Shown here: positions 17,899 through 26,676 of the stretch, piece after piece
Position numbering within the stretch: position 1 is the first letter of the stretch
Layout of the letters: each line of letters begins with the position of its first letter
Notes under the pieces: model-generated
What the model was told of the DNA's origin: nothing
The model's database searches: none
What the model saw: the letters and a program-made list of their open reading frames with translations, nothing else
NCBI GenBank assembly: GCA_016839705.1
Contig: JAEOTR010000084.1
Coordinates: 1 to 64,000, forward strand
Direction of reading: 5' to 3'
Origin: Promethearchaeota archaeon
GTDB taxonomy: Archaea > Asgardarchaeota > Lokiarchaeia > Sigyniarchaeales > SOKP01
Length of the DNA: 64,000 nucleotides
Program-made: the position numbers and the translations under genes

Positions 17899-19191
17899 TT
17901 ACAAGTTAGTTATTTTAGGGTCTTTATCTTTATCCCAATTTACTGCAAATAAAAAATCTCTACTAGCTTGGTTTTTATAAATCAGGGGGAAACCACTCAT
18001 TTCTTGAAATTTAAAAGCGAGATTTTCTAAGTATTTATATTCTGGAAAATAATACTGTAATGGTTTATCGCTCCTTAACCGTTCTTTTATTGATAAAGCT
18101 TTAGCTTGTAATGTAAAACCCTTTATTTCAAAAAAATTTGGGTTTGTTTTCTTAATAATATTTATATAATCCTTTAAGTATAGTTCATCAGTATTTAAGT
18201 TTTTAATCGCGATAAGTCTCACTACAGTTCTACAAGATAATGTATTTACAGATTCTAAGCTTTTATTAATTTTATCCCATCCATTTTTAATCATTGGACG
18301 ACAAACTTGTTTATAAATTCGCTCATTCGGAGCAGGTAAAGTAATATATAATTGACTCGGTAAAGAATCAAGCCCCATAATTCTTTCAGGGAGTGTTCCA
18401 TTTGTCACAATAAAGGTCGACATTGACCGATTTTTAAACTCTTGAATAAATTCTGACATTTTTGGGTATAACAATGGTTCTCCATCGAGGGAAATTGCAG
18501 CGTGATTAGGAGTCATAGCTTCATTATGAGTTTGCATAATTTCATCTGGAGACGTTAGCGCTCGATTAATTAAAACCTCTATTTCTTCTCTGGAGTTAAT
18601 GCAGCATCGAATATCATCATCCAGTTCAAATCCTGAAGGTGAATTATTATTAAGTGTAATGAAATGTTGATTTTTTAGTAGATTTATAGCTCTCTCAATT
18701 TTATTTTTTGAAACATGAATTCCATTCATTAATGAATTTAAACTGTGAGAATCATCTTTATTTAACAACATATAGTATAGGAGATCTTTCATTATTTCAT
18801 AATTGTCAAGATATCTTCTTAATGGTAAATGGTTCGTAATAATATCTTGTTGATGGCGCAGCATTTCTTGTACTATTTCTTTAGGTTCATCTGGTTTCAC
18901 AATAAACTCGCTCCCAAGAGATCCTATTTCAATATCTCGCCAACAAAAGACACATTGGTGATTACAAAATGGTAATGAAGGAGTGTTTTGTAAACATTTA
19001 TGGCTTTTTACTCCAAAAACTCCCTTATAACAATTACGGTTATCTCTTCCCGTCATTAATCTCTGTTCTAACCAATGACACGGTTTAATGGAGCTATGCT
19101 TATTTTCACCAATAACTCTGTATGTTGTTTTTGTATAGGTCTCGACAAATTTCGTTGTAATTTTGTTGTCAAGAATAAATTCATTTTTCAT
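17899..19191 (-). CDS. taw1: Taw1/TYW1 4-demethylwyosine synthase with a winged-helix-like insertion
   Basis: 430 residues. Taw1 makes the tricyclic base 4-demethylwyosine at G37 of tRNA-Phe. The radical SAM CX3CX2C is C76-C80-C83 ('CNHQCVFC'); upstream cysteines C38, C54 and C66 fit the second 4Fe-4S cluster. 'HAAISLDGEPLLYP' is the family GEP motif. Archaeal Taw1 is usually about 310-340 residues. The excess is one block between residues ~122 and ~210 that looks like a small winged helix (with 'NKIERAINLLKNQHFITL'), inserted before the GEP motif. Its role is unknown. A strong SD-like AAGGAGGTG at 17871-17879 points the other way. Confidence 0.93.
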   Translation of the reverse strand: MKNEFILDNKITTKFVETYTKTTYRVIGENKHSSIKPCHWLEQRLMTGRDNRNCYKGVFGVKSHKCLQNTPSLPFCNHQCVFCWRDIEIGSLGSEFIVKPDEPKEIVQEMLRHQQDIITNHLPLRRYLDNYEIMKDLLYYMLLNKDDSHSLNSLMNGIHVSKNKIERAINLLKNQHFITLNNNSPSGFELDDDIRCCINSREEIEVLINRALTSPDEIMQTHNEAMTPNHAAISLDGEPLLYPKMSEFIQEFKNRSMSTFIVTNGTLPERIMGLDSLPSQLYITLPAPNERIYKQVCRPMIKNGWDKINKSLESVNTLSCRTVVRLIAIKNLNTDELYLKDYINIIKKTNPNFFEIKGFTLQAKALSIKERLRSDKPLQYYFPEYKYLENLAFKFQEMSGFPLIYKNQASRDFLFAVNWDKDKDPKITNL

Positions 19192-19364
19192 TAGAAGAAC
19201 ACGTCAAACTCGAAATACTCAATAATATAAATAATTTTATTTTATTAAGATATTAAATTATATTCTTTAAAATTATAAGTACATTAGTAATTAGTAAAGA
19301 ACTTTTAAATTATAATTAAAAAAGAATAATAGATTAAGTAGAATAATTACTATTACGGTTTAAG

Positions 19365-20246
19365 ATGTTAAACAAAATCAAAAGTGAATTGCTGAATTTA
19401 GGTTTGAAATTTATTTCGGTTGATGAGAAAATAGTTAGAATGATATTAGAAACAAATCCTTCAAATATTAACGAAATCGTAATATTGCCAGCAGTAAAAC
19501 TTGTTATGAAAAAAATACTCAAAAAATTGGAAAATAAAAGAATATATGGAAGAGTATATAATGGAGAATTGAATAATGTTAAGGTCAGTGTCATCCGCTC
19601 ATTAATAGGAGCCCCAAATTGTGCGATCGCCGTAGAATGTTTAAAACGGTGTAAAACAAAGATTATAATCCGTCTAGATGTTTGTGGGGGAATAGAAAAT
19701 GTTGAGTCTAAAATTAATATAGGAGATATTTTAATTCCGCAATCAGTTTATTGTGATGATGGAACAAGCCCCCAATACATAAGAGAACATCCCTCTTTGG
19801 CAAACGATTTAGAGTGTATTACAAATCCCCTATCAAAATTTCAAAACCTTTTAACAGGAAACCAAACAATCTTTATTTCACAACCGAATAAACATTTGAA
19901 GGACTTATTGCTGGAAGTAGGAAATTCACTTTTTCCCAATAAGGTAAAACAAGTAAAATTATGGGGTACAGATGGAATGTTTTGTGAATCGTTAGATTTT
20001 ATTAGAGCATTACAATCAATCAATATACAAGCTATTGATATGGAATCCTCAATATTGTTTCTTTTAGGTAAATTATATAACTTAAAAACTGCATCGATTC
20101 TTTCTGTAACTGATTTACCCGGGGACTCAAAATATGATTTACTTGCATCCAAAGAGATACATCCAGATATGGAAAATGGGATTGATTATGCAATACGGAT
20201 TTTAATAAAGGCGCTGCCCAAATTTAAGTCGAGTTTATTGAATTAA
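19365..20246 (+). CDS. Nucleoside phosphorylase (PNP/UDP family 1)
   Basis: 293 residues. It contains 'GAPNCAIAVE', 'RLDVCGGIEN' (phosphate-binding Arg and the glycine-rich loop), 'IGDILIP', and 'AIDMESS' (the conserved Met-Glu that contacts ribose). The late strand 'SILSVTDLPGD' carries the base-pocket Asp. These enzymes split nucleosides with phosphate into base and ribose 1-phosphate. The N-terminal ~70 residues are less conserved. Uridine- or purine-type specificity is not resolved. Confidence 0.88.
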   Translation: MLNKIKSELLNLGLKFISVDEKIVRMILETNPSNINEIVILPAVKLVMKKILKKLENKRIYGRVYNGELNNVKVSVIRSLIGAPNCAIAVECLKRCKTKIIIRLDVCGGIENVESKINIGDILIPQSVYCDDGTSPQYIREHPSLANDLECITNPLSKFQNLLTGNQTIFISQPNKHLKDLLLEVGNSLFPNKVKQVKLWGTDGMFCESLDFIRALQSINIQAIDMESSILFLLGKLYNLKTASILSVTDLPGDSKYDLLASKEIHPDMENGIDYAIRILIKALPKFKSSLLN

Positions 20247-20267
20247 TAAAAAATGAAAAACTAGAAT

Positions 20268-21161
20268 CTATAATCCTTGTAAGAGCTTGCTAAAATCTGG
20301 TTCTTTAAAGAATTCATTATACACTTTTAACAATTCGATATTTACTAAGAATATTTTTTTGCCAGCTTTATTTTTTGTTGATCTGACTAAATTAAGATCT
20401 TTTAATTTGTTAAGATGGTAGAGGATAGTCCCTGGATAAATTTGTAGAGTTTCTCCAATATTAGATACGGTAACAGTCTCCTCTTTTAAGATCTCTTCCA
20501 AAATATTGAGAATTAGTGAGTTTAGAAAAATAATTTTAAATCGATCATAATCTTCTGGGATATCAGGCAAAAAATAATGAAGGGTTTTTCCGATTTTTTT
20601 TGATCTTATAAGATTGAATCTTTCTAGAGTCATAATATGTTTTAAAAAAGGAGTTCTAGTGATCTTTAAAATTTCTCCAATCCTTTCGTCTCTTGCATGT
20701 ATACCCGGGTTTTTCTTTATAAAATTTAATATTGCTACCAGTTTCTCATTAGTAAGAATTTCCAATTTTGTTCGTCTTTCATTTGTTACAATCCAAGTTT
20801 TTTCTTCTAATCCTCTAATAGCGAGAAAAATTTCTTCTTTACTGTATCCTTTTTTATAAGATAATTTTGCGATACATTTGGCATATAACTTTTCGATTAT
20901 TGGATATTTCTGGATTTGACCCTCAGATTCAACTTCGAATTCGGCATCATATCGCTTTAATTTTAATATATTTTTAGCGATATCCAAAACGTCCTTTTCT
21001 ATTTCTGTTAATTCCTCTACTATTTGTTCCTCTTTTAATTTTTTCTTTTTCTGTTCTTTCAATTCATTCAGAGGACTAAAATCTAAACGCCTAAATGAGC
21101 TTTCTTTTAGTAAATCTTTTTCCTTTGGTTCTTTGATCTCTCTTCTTCTCTCAAGCGACAT
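20268..21161 (-). CDS. Double winged-helix DNA-binding protein
   Basis: 297 residues. The first 65 residues are Lys/Glu-rich and disordered-looking. Two winged helix domains follow: near 135-195 ('ILTNEKLVAILNFIKKNPGI'...'RTPFLKHIMTLERFNLI'), and near 210-275 ('LILNILEEILKEETVTVSNI'...'YPGTILYHLNKLKDLNLV'). The latter resembles ArsR-like or archaeal IclR-like transcription factors. The preceding membrane zinc-ribbon gene ends one base before this start, so the pair forms a tight operon, suggesting membrane-signal-linked regulation (inference). Confidence 0.75.
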   Translation of the reverse strand: MSLERRREIKEPKEKDLLKESSFRRLDFSPLNELKEQKKKKLKEEQIVEELTEIEKDVLDIAKNILKLKRYDAEFEVESEGQIQKYPIIEKLYAKCIAKLSYKKGYSKEEIFLAIRGLEEKTWIVTNERRTKLEILTNEKLVAILNFIKKNPGIHARDERIGEILKITRTPFLKHIMTLERFNLIRSKKIGKTLHYFLPDIPEDYDRFKIIFLNSLILNILEEILKEETVTVSNIGETLQIYPGTILYHLNKLKDLNLVRSTKNKAGKKIFLVNIELLKVYNEFFKEPDFSKLLQGL

Positions 21162-21162
21162 T

Positions 21163-22740
21163 TTAAGCGTTTTCCTCTAAGAACAGTACAAATTTTAATT
21201 GTTCTTCCATATCCATTACCCTTAACTGCTCTACAATTTTATCCAAGTGTTTAGGGTCAACATTTGGGAGCTTCCGAATTCTCTCAATTAATTTTTTTGG
21301 TATTTCTTTATACAAATCTACAATTGCCTCGATATACCTAACCTGTTCTTCTTGGTTTAAGAATGCAAGTTCCTCCAATAATTCTCTTTTTTCTTTCTTA
21401 GAGATTTCTAGATTGATGATTTGTTCTCTTAAATCCTTCGATAATACCGCAAATATCTTCGAAAAATATTCCTTAACTAATTTCTTATCTTTTTCACCCT
21501 TCACCGGCAAAAGTGATTCATGTAGTCTTAATTCAATGTCCTTCCCTTTTTTTTCTCTTTCTATTTTCTCAATAGTCTCTACCGAATCTTCAACCTTTTC
21601 CAACTTTTGTTCAATTTTAGCATCAATTATAGGAGGTTCTTTTTCTATTGGTAAAATTTCTGGATGTAGTGGTTTTCCAACAGGTTCTTTTAGTAGTTCC
21701 TCTTTTCCTTCAGTTTCGGATTTTAATGAGGGCTCAATTACTTTATAAATCTGTTGAGTATAGGTGGATTTTTCTTCTTTTGATGTTATTTGAGGTTTTT
21801 CTGAAGGTTTAGTTACAAAAAGGAAGAATAGAAGAACTCCCTTTAACAAAGTAAATATCCCTGCAGCATAGAAAAGCACGCCCAGAACGCCAATGATTAC
21901 AATTTTAATGGAATCTCCAATTTCGAAGCTTTGTTTAGTTCCAATTAAAGATCTTAATTTTCTATCAATAAGCAAAGCTATAGATGAAATTATTAAAAAG
22001 CCAAAATAAATCAACAATATTATAGGGATTTCAAGGAAAAATGGATAATAAATCGTGATTGAATCTCCTGTTGGAATGTATAATCTATCAGAAAATACCG
22101 TAAAGATTCCAATAAGTATTATTACAAACCCGGCCTTGCTAGAAAAATAATTAATTGAATTTTTTGCTAACAATCCGTAGTCATAAGATTTAAGGTTTTT
22201 ATTTTCACTATTCACGATGACATAAATAAAAATAAATACCCCTTTTATCAAAATTATAACCCCAGTTCCATATAGAACACAACCCAGAATTCCCCAACAT
22301 AGGGAATCTAGAAAAATTTCATTATACTTTTTTTCCTTGATTTTAGGAGCAATATACGCCCTTTCATATACTAATAAGAGGAGCCCAATCAGACCTGGTA
22401 AAAACCGGTTAAAAAGGATAAAGCTCCAACTATTTAAATTAAATGCAATTTCAGCAATTAAACCGAATGATATAAATGTGAAGAAAAACAAAGGGAGAAA
22501 TGAGATTTTGTTTAAGAATTGAATCATCTTGTCAAGGTTCGAAGATTCTTTCTCAGATAAAGCAATAGTGTTAGTAAATTTTCTGGTAATCGGAGTTGGT
22601 GCTGGTTTAAATTTCACACCTTCTAAATTAAATGGGGAACCACACCTCTCACAATATACTTGAATTTGACTATCTATTAAATTTGATAGTTCACTTGGAA
22701 ATGAATAACCGCACTCTCTACAAATAAAAGTCTTTTTCAT
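21163..22740 (-). CDS. Zinc-ribbon membrane protein with long cytoplasmic tail
   Basis: 525 residues, not a named family. An N-terminal zinc ribbon 'CRECGYSFPSE' ... 'YCERCGSPF' (CX2C twice) is at residues 5-40. Around eight hydrophobic segments follow between ~80 and ~310. The remaining ~200 residues are charged and probably coiled-coil and helical, ending 'LPNVDPKHLDKIVEQLRVMD'. The stop is one base from the start of the wHTH gene, so the two are translated together. A second protein with the same kind of ribbon at its C-terminus lies just upstream. Confidence 0.75.
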   Translation of the reverse strand: MKKTFICRECGYSFPSELSNLIDSQIQVYCERCGSPFNLEGVKFKPAPTPITRKFTNTIALSEKESSNLDKMIQFLNKISFLPLFFFTFISFGLIAEIAFNLNSWSFILFNRFLPGLIGLLLLVYERAYIAPKIKEKKYNEIFLDSLCWGILGCVLYGTGVIILIKGVFIFIYVIVNSENKNLKSYDYGLLAKNSINYFSSKAGFVIILIGIFTVFSDRLYIPTGDSITIYYPFFLEIPIILLIYFGFLIISSIALLIDRKLRSLIGTKQSFEIGDSIKIVIIGVLGVLFYAAGIFTLLKGVLLFFLFVTKPSEKPQITSKEEKSTYTQQIYKVIEPSLKSETEGKEELLKEPVGKPLHPEILPIEKEPPIIDAKIEQKLEKVEDSVETIEKIEREKKGKDIELRLHESLLPVKGEKDKKLVKEYFSKIFAVLSKDLREQIINLEISKKEKRELLEELAFLNQEEQVRYIEAIVDLYKEIPKKLIERIRKLPNVDPKHLDKIVEQLRVMDMEEQLKFVLFLEENA

Positions 22741-22831
22741 ATATCTAAACTACACCTTGGTAATTAAATTTTAATTTGGTTGCTTTAATTTTTTTTTATA
22801 TTTTTTTTTCAATTAGAAAAACATTGAAGTA

Positions 22832-23308
22832 TTAGGGAGTTGGAATCAATGGTTCTTGATATTTAATTAACCTTAATCCCTTCCCACAGTTAACACAATA
22901 AGCAATATTCCGTAAAAGCATTTGATTAATCATTTTTTCAGTAAATCTTTTACCACATTCAGTGCAGTATAAATTGTTATTTCTAATACTCATTGCATTC
23001 TGAAGATTATCATTTTGTGTTTGTTTCTTAAGTTTTTTTTCTCCTGAAATTAAGTCATAAAATCCCTTACATAATTTATAAAATAACAGACCAATTCCCT
23101 TGAGAATATAATAGATACCCTTAAGAATATAATAAATTAAGTATGCTATACCCTTTATAATATAATATACAAGCGTTATGATTAGTGTCAGAATTGCAAT
23201 GATTCCGATAATAGATAAGATCTGTCCATAAATAGGTTGTACCAAATACCAATTAATAAACTCATTATACCACAGAGTTAAATTGTCAATAATATCTCTC
23301 CAATCCAT
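22832..23308 (-). CDS. Small membrane protein with C-terminal zinc ribbon
   Basis: 158 residues, not recognised. There is one strong membrane segment near 25-55. It is followed by a repetitive amphipathic stretch with a recurring 'YYILKGI'-type heptad (residues 48-80, Tyr/Ile/Lys-Gly). A C-terminal zinc ribbon is 'YCTECGKRFTEK' ... 'YCVNCGKGL'. The ribbon resembles the N-terminal one of the neighbouring 525-residue protein, which suggests a shared binding role. It is 92 bases upstream of that gene on the same strand. Confidence 0.7.
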   Translation of the reverse strand: MDWRDIIDNLTLWYNEFINWYLVQPIYGQILSIIGIIAILTLIITLVYYIIKGIAYLIYYILKGIYYILKGIGLLFYKLCKGFYDLISGEKKLKKQTQNDNLQNAMSIRNNNLYCTECGKRFTEKMINQMLLRNIAYCVNCGKGLRLIKYQEPLIPTP

Positions 23309-23449
23309 TTTTTATATCACATTTTATATAAATTTATTACTAATTAACAAGCATTAAAAGATGATTTTAAAAAATTTGGGGTCCAATGTTTATAAAAAAA
23401 TTGGAAATAACTGATACTAACAGAATTATTTACAAAATGACTACGAAAT

Positions 23450-23956
23450 TCAAGTGTCTAGAATTTTTTTTTGCCAATTTATTGAGGTGACAGTCTTGTG
23501 GAGAAAGTGATCATCATCTACGATATTATATGCTAAATTAGTAAAAAAATGTCGTGCTCTTTCTCGCGCTGGTTTATAGGGAACAGTTGAATCATTTTTT
23601 CCATGATAAACGGTTACTGGAATATCTACAGGTTTGTACATGTTTAGCTTAAGTTTACGGGACACGATAAAAGGTGCTAATAAGATTAATTGCTTAACAT
23701 TAGTAGGATTTTGCAACGCATATAAAGCACTCATTAACCCCCCAAAGCTAGAACCAATTATTATCCATTGTTTTTTTGAATTTAGTATAGCGTTCAATTC
23801 AGTCATTCTATATTCTAACAATTCATACATAGTGATATTTTCATTAGACTCCTTAAAATCAGGAGTGAGAATATCGGGAAACACACTTTTTAGGAATCTA
23901 CCTTTAAAACCTCGACCTGAACTTTCAAGTCCATGTATAAAAATTATATTTTGCAT
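23450..23956 (-). CDS. Alpha/beta hydrolase (YqiA/UPF0227-like esterase)
   Basis: 168 residues. The protein opens 'MQNIIFIHGLESSGRGFKGR', an oxyanion-region HG motif at the N-terminus. The nucleophile elbow is 'GSSFGG' near residue 69, the acid is the Asp of 'HGKNDSTVP' near 122, and the catalytic His is in 'DDHFLHKT' near 152. The size fits the small YqiA-type esterases. The substrate is unknown. It lies in a run of minus-strand genes. Confidence 0.85.
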   Translation of the reverse strand: MQNIIFIHGLESSGRGFKGRFLKSVFPDILTPDFKESNENITMYELLEYRMTELNAILNSKKQWIIIGSSFGGLMSALYALQNPTNVKQLILLAPFIVSRKLKLNMYKPVDIPVTVYHGKNDSTVPYKPARERARHFFTNLAYNIVDDDHFLHKTVTSINWQKKILDT

Positions 23957-23993
23957 GAAATTTGACTTTAAAAAAATTTAATTTAAACTTCAA

Positions 23994-25070
23994 TCATTCA
24001 ACTTCAGACTTTGAAAGATAACTATAATCTTCCTCTCTTAGTAATCTCATTTCTTTCTTATGCCCAAAATAAACCAAGATACCAAACACACTAAAATATA
24101 TAATGAGAAACAATACAGTAAAGAAGTAATACTTATAGGTAAAACTCATAAAATGCAAAGCACTCCCTAAAATAAATCCAGTAAATAACCTTGATTTAGT
24201 AGTGCTTTTCCTAAATAATAGTCTTTGAGTACCCCAATCAATTATTGCGGGGATCGGTAAAATTATGATCAAAATTAAGGCAATCTCGTTACTGAACTGT
24301 ACCTGGAAAATCCTCTCCATTAAATAGGTAAAGAACATAGAGAAAAGTCCACCAAGTATTACACCGGAACATCTTGAACAAAAGTATATTTTCGTTCTCC
24401 CAAATTTTAGGTAAAAAGTATGATCAGAGTCGGATATTGGATGATGTGTTAAAAACATATAATACAAATGCCTTTCGCTTGCAGCAAAGGTTTTATCATA
24501 AAGAAATAACAATATTGGGATTATAAAGACAACAGAAATTAGAGCTTGAGTAAAATAATTAAAGCCATAATTGATGATCAATATTTCTAAGGTAAATTGA
24601 TCTAGATAAAACAATCCTTGAAGGATGGTAATTATTCCAGCCATGATAAAAGAGATAATAATTAAAACGACAAAGGTATAATATATTTTAATTCCCTCAA
24701 GGTACTTTGATGGCTTGTATTTATATAATCCTACTAATAATCCAAAAATAGCCACAATTAGGCACCACTCAAAGTAAATTTGATTATAAAAAGCCAATTG
24801 ATAGAGAAATTCTGCCATGAAACCATCTATTAAACCATGTATAGAACCCGCTAAAACTGATAAAAATCCAAATAACAATAGTGTAATACCAAACCTAAGG
24901 ATAAATCCTGGAGATTCTATAAAAATGGTTGAGATCGAGCCAAATGTCTCTGCAATATAGACATAAGAGATGATGATAAACATACTTATAAGTAGATTTA
25001 AAAAAATTAATCGAAAATAGCTATTTCTCTCTGCTTCTTGAGGAACTTCATTCAATGTAATTGAATACAC
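23994..25070 (-). CDS. Multi-pass membrane protein with C-terminal DUF2085-like domain
   Basis: 358 residues with a GTG start. About six hydrophobic segments fill the first ~190 residues. The C-terminal part has 'HHPISDSDHTFYL', then 'YFCSRCSGVILGGLF' near 240-254. This matches the DUF2085 pattern, in which an Arg-Cys and a following Gly-rich helix are conserved. Further hydrophobic helices follow. DUF2085 proteins usually stand alone at 100-150 residues, so the N-terminal membrane domain is an extension. The function is unknown. Confidence 0.75.
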   Translation of the reverse strand: MYSITLNEVPQEAERNSYFRLIFLNLLISMFIIISYVYIAETFGSISTIFIESPGFILRFGITLLLFGFLSVLAGSIHGLIDGFMAEFLYQLAFYNQIYFEWCLIVAIFGLLVGLYKYKPSKYLEGIKIYYTFVVLIIISFIMAGIITILQGLFYLDQFTLEILIINYGFNYFTQALISVVFIIPILLFLYDKTFAASERHLYYMFLTHHPISDSDHTFYLKFGRTKIYFCSRCSGVILGGLFSMFFTYLMERIFQVQFSNEIALILIIILPIPAIIDWGTQRLLFRKSTTKSRLFTGFILGSALHFMSFTYKYYFFTVLFLIIYFSVFGILVYFGHKKEMRLLREEDYSYLSKSEVE

Positions 25071-25104
25071 TCTTAATATTTATAGCTTTCAATTTATAAT
25101 CTTA

Positions 25105-25764
25105 TTAATTAAAGATAATATCAAGGTCTTCAATTAGTTGTTTTTTGGTTAACTCAAAACCTTTTCTGAGGACATTTAAAATGATTTTCTTCCCGATCGG
25201 CACGCTTAGAATACTATCATCCCGTTCAACTATTGATATTCCCTCATCATTATAATCCAATTGGCGTTTTAAAGCTTGGTACGCCTTTTCTTTTGTTTTG
25301 AATGCTGCTCTTGACAATTCTGCATAATCATTTATATCTTCATTAACTTTCAGTAATAAAACACTTTCTTCCACTTGTGTAATAAAACATTTCTTTGTTA
25401 CTTCCTTTAAAGATGTATAATTTCGATGATTCTTCTTACACTGTCTATCGGTTTGATCATTCTCCAAGTAGACTGGAAAATTTCTATTAATAATTCTATT
25501 ATATTGTTCTTTTGATATTTCCCCATTAGTAATTAATTCCTTAGCAGAATCAAGAGTTATCTTTATTTGTTCCCGAGTTCCTACACGAGCATCTTTATCA
25601 GACCAGTATTTATAAAAAGATTTTACGATGGGTTTCACAATCACGTTTAAAATCCCACTTTCTAGTTCATCATCAATTAATGACTTTCCATAATTAAGGG
25701 AAATATCCATTTGATCCATCATTCTTCTTTCTAAGATTTTATAATTTCTCTCGATACCTTCCAT
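25105..25764 (-). CDS. Unknown helical protein, tandem paralog B
   Basis: 219 residues from the ATG that aligns with its neighbour (an in-frame ATG seven codons upstream is also possible). It is not recognised. It is paralogous along its whole length to the gene at 25829-26491, sharing 'ERNYKILERRM', 'LIDDELESGILN', 'DQTDRQCKKNHRNYTSLKEV' and 'VPIGKKIILNVLRKGF'. A single conserved Cys-x3-His in the middle could bind a metal or act in catalysis. No signal or membrane segment is seen. It is predicted soluble and mostly helical. Confidence 0.78.
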   Translation of the reverse strand: MEGIERNYKILERRMMDQMDISLNYGKSLIDDELESGILNVIVKPIVKSFYKYWSDKDARVGTREQIKITLDSAKELITNGEISKEQYNRIINRNFPVYLENDQTDRQCKKNHRNYTSLKEVTKKCFITQVEESVLLLKVNEDINDYAELSRAAFKTKEKAYQALKRQLDYNDEGISIVERDDSILSVPIGKKIILNVLRKGFELTKKQLIEDLDIIFN

Positions 25765-25828
25765 GCTAATTTTTCCAAAAAGCAATATAAGAATAATTGT
25801 TAGAATTTTTCATGAGTTTAATTTTTTA

Positions 25829-26491
25829 TTATTTTTGATTATATGTTTCATTTAGCGATTGAAAAAACTCCTTCTTTGTTTTTAAAAAACCTTTCCTTAG
25901 AGTTTTTACTATTATCTTTCTCCCCACAGGTATTTTTAAAATAGAAAGATCCTCTTCAACGATTTTAATTCCTCTATCTGTAAAATTTAATTGTTTCATC
26001 AAATTTTCCTCAGCAACTTCTTTTGATTTAAAAGCAACTCGGCATAAATCACCGTAATCTTCAACATCATCCTTTACTTCTAGAAGCTTTATTACTTCTT
26101 TTAAATAATTTATAAACGTTTTTCTTGCTACTTCTATTATTCTATTATAATTTTTATGCTGTTTACTACATTGTTGCGACGTTTGATCTGCTTCAAGATA
26201 TTTTGGTAAGCTCTCAGTAACAATTCTATTAAAATTGTCATCAGTAATTCCATTCTTTAATAACTTTATACCCGCATCTAAAGTTAGGTTAATTTGTTTA
26301 AGAGTATTTCCTCTTACATCGTTTTGAGCCCAGTTGTCATAGAAAATTTTAACAAGCGGTTTAATTAGAAAATTCAGAAGTCCTGTATCCAATTCCTCAT
26401 CAATAAGTTTTCTGCCCATTAAAATTGAATTTTCCATCTGTTGAATCATTCGTTGTTTTACCAGATGATAATTTCTTTCTAAATAATCCAA
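25829..26491 (-). CDS. Unknown helical protein, tandem paralog A
   Basis: 220 residues, not recognised. It aligns end to end with the next gene: 'ERNYHLVKQRM', 'LIDEELDTGLLNFLIKPLVK', 'DQTSQQCSKQHKNYNRIIEV', 'VPVGRKIIVKTLRKGF'. The two are separated by 64 bases on the same strand, so this is a tandem duplication. They have diverged to roughly 40% identity by eye, so both copies are probably under selection. They may form a heterodimer, which is a guess. Confidence 0.78.
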   Translation of the reverse strand: MDYLERNYHLVKQRMIQQMENSILMGRKLIDEELDTGLLNFLIKPLVKIFYDNWAQNDVRGNTLKQINLTLDAGIKLLKNGITDDNFNRIVTESLPKYLEADQTSQQCSKQHKNYNRIIEVARKTFINYLKEVIKLLEVKDDVEDYGDLCRVAFKSKEVAEENLMKQLNFTDRGIKIVEEDLSILKIPVGRKIIVKTLRKGFLKTKKEFFQSLNETYNQK

Positions 26492-26676
26492 TGTTTAATC
26501 TCCGAATGGTTCAAAACAAAAATATAAATTTCTAAACTCAATTAATTATTATTAAAAGAGTTCTATTCTTTTAAAATAATTTCATAAGTTTTATACTATT
26601 AATTTTATGTGTTTAAAATTAAAAATGAGAAAGAATTAATTACAACAAAAGATTGTGAAAATAAAACTTTATAAAA

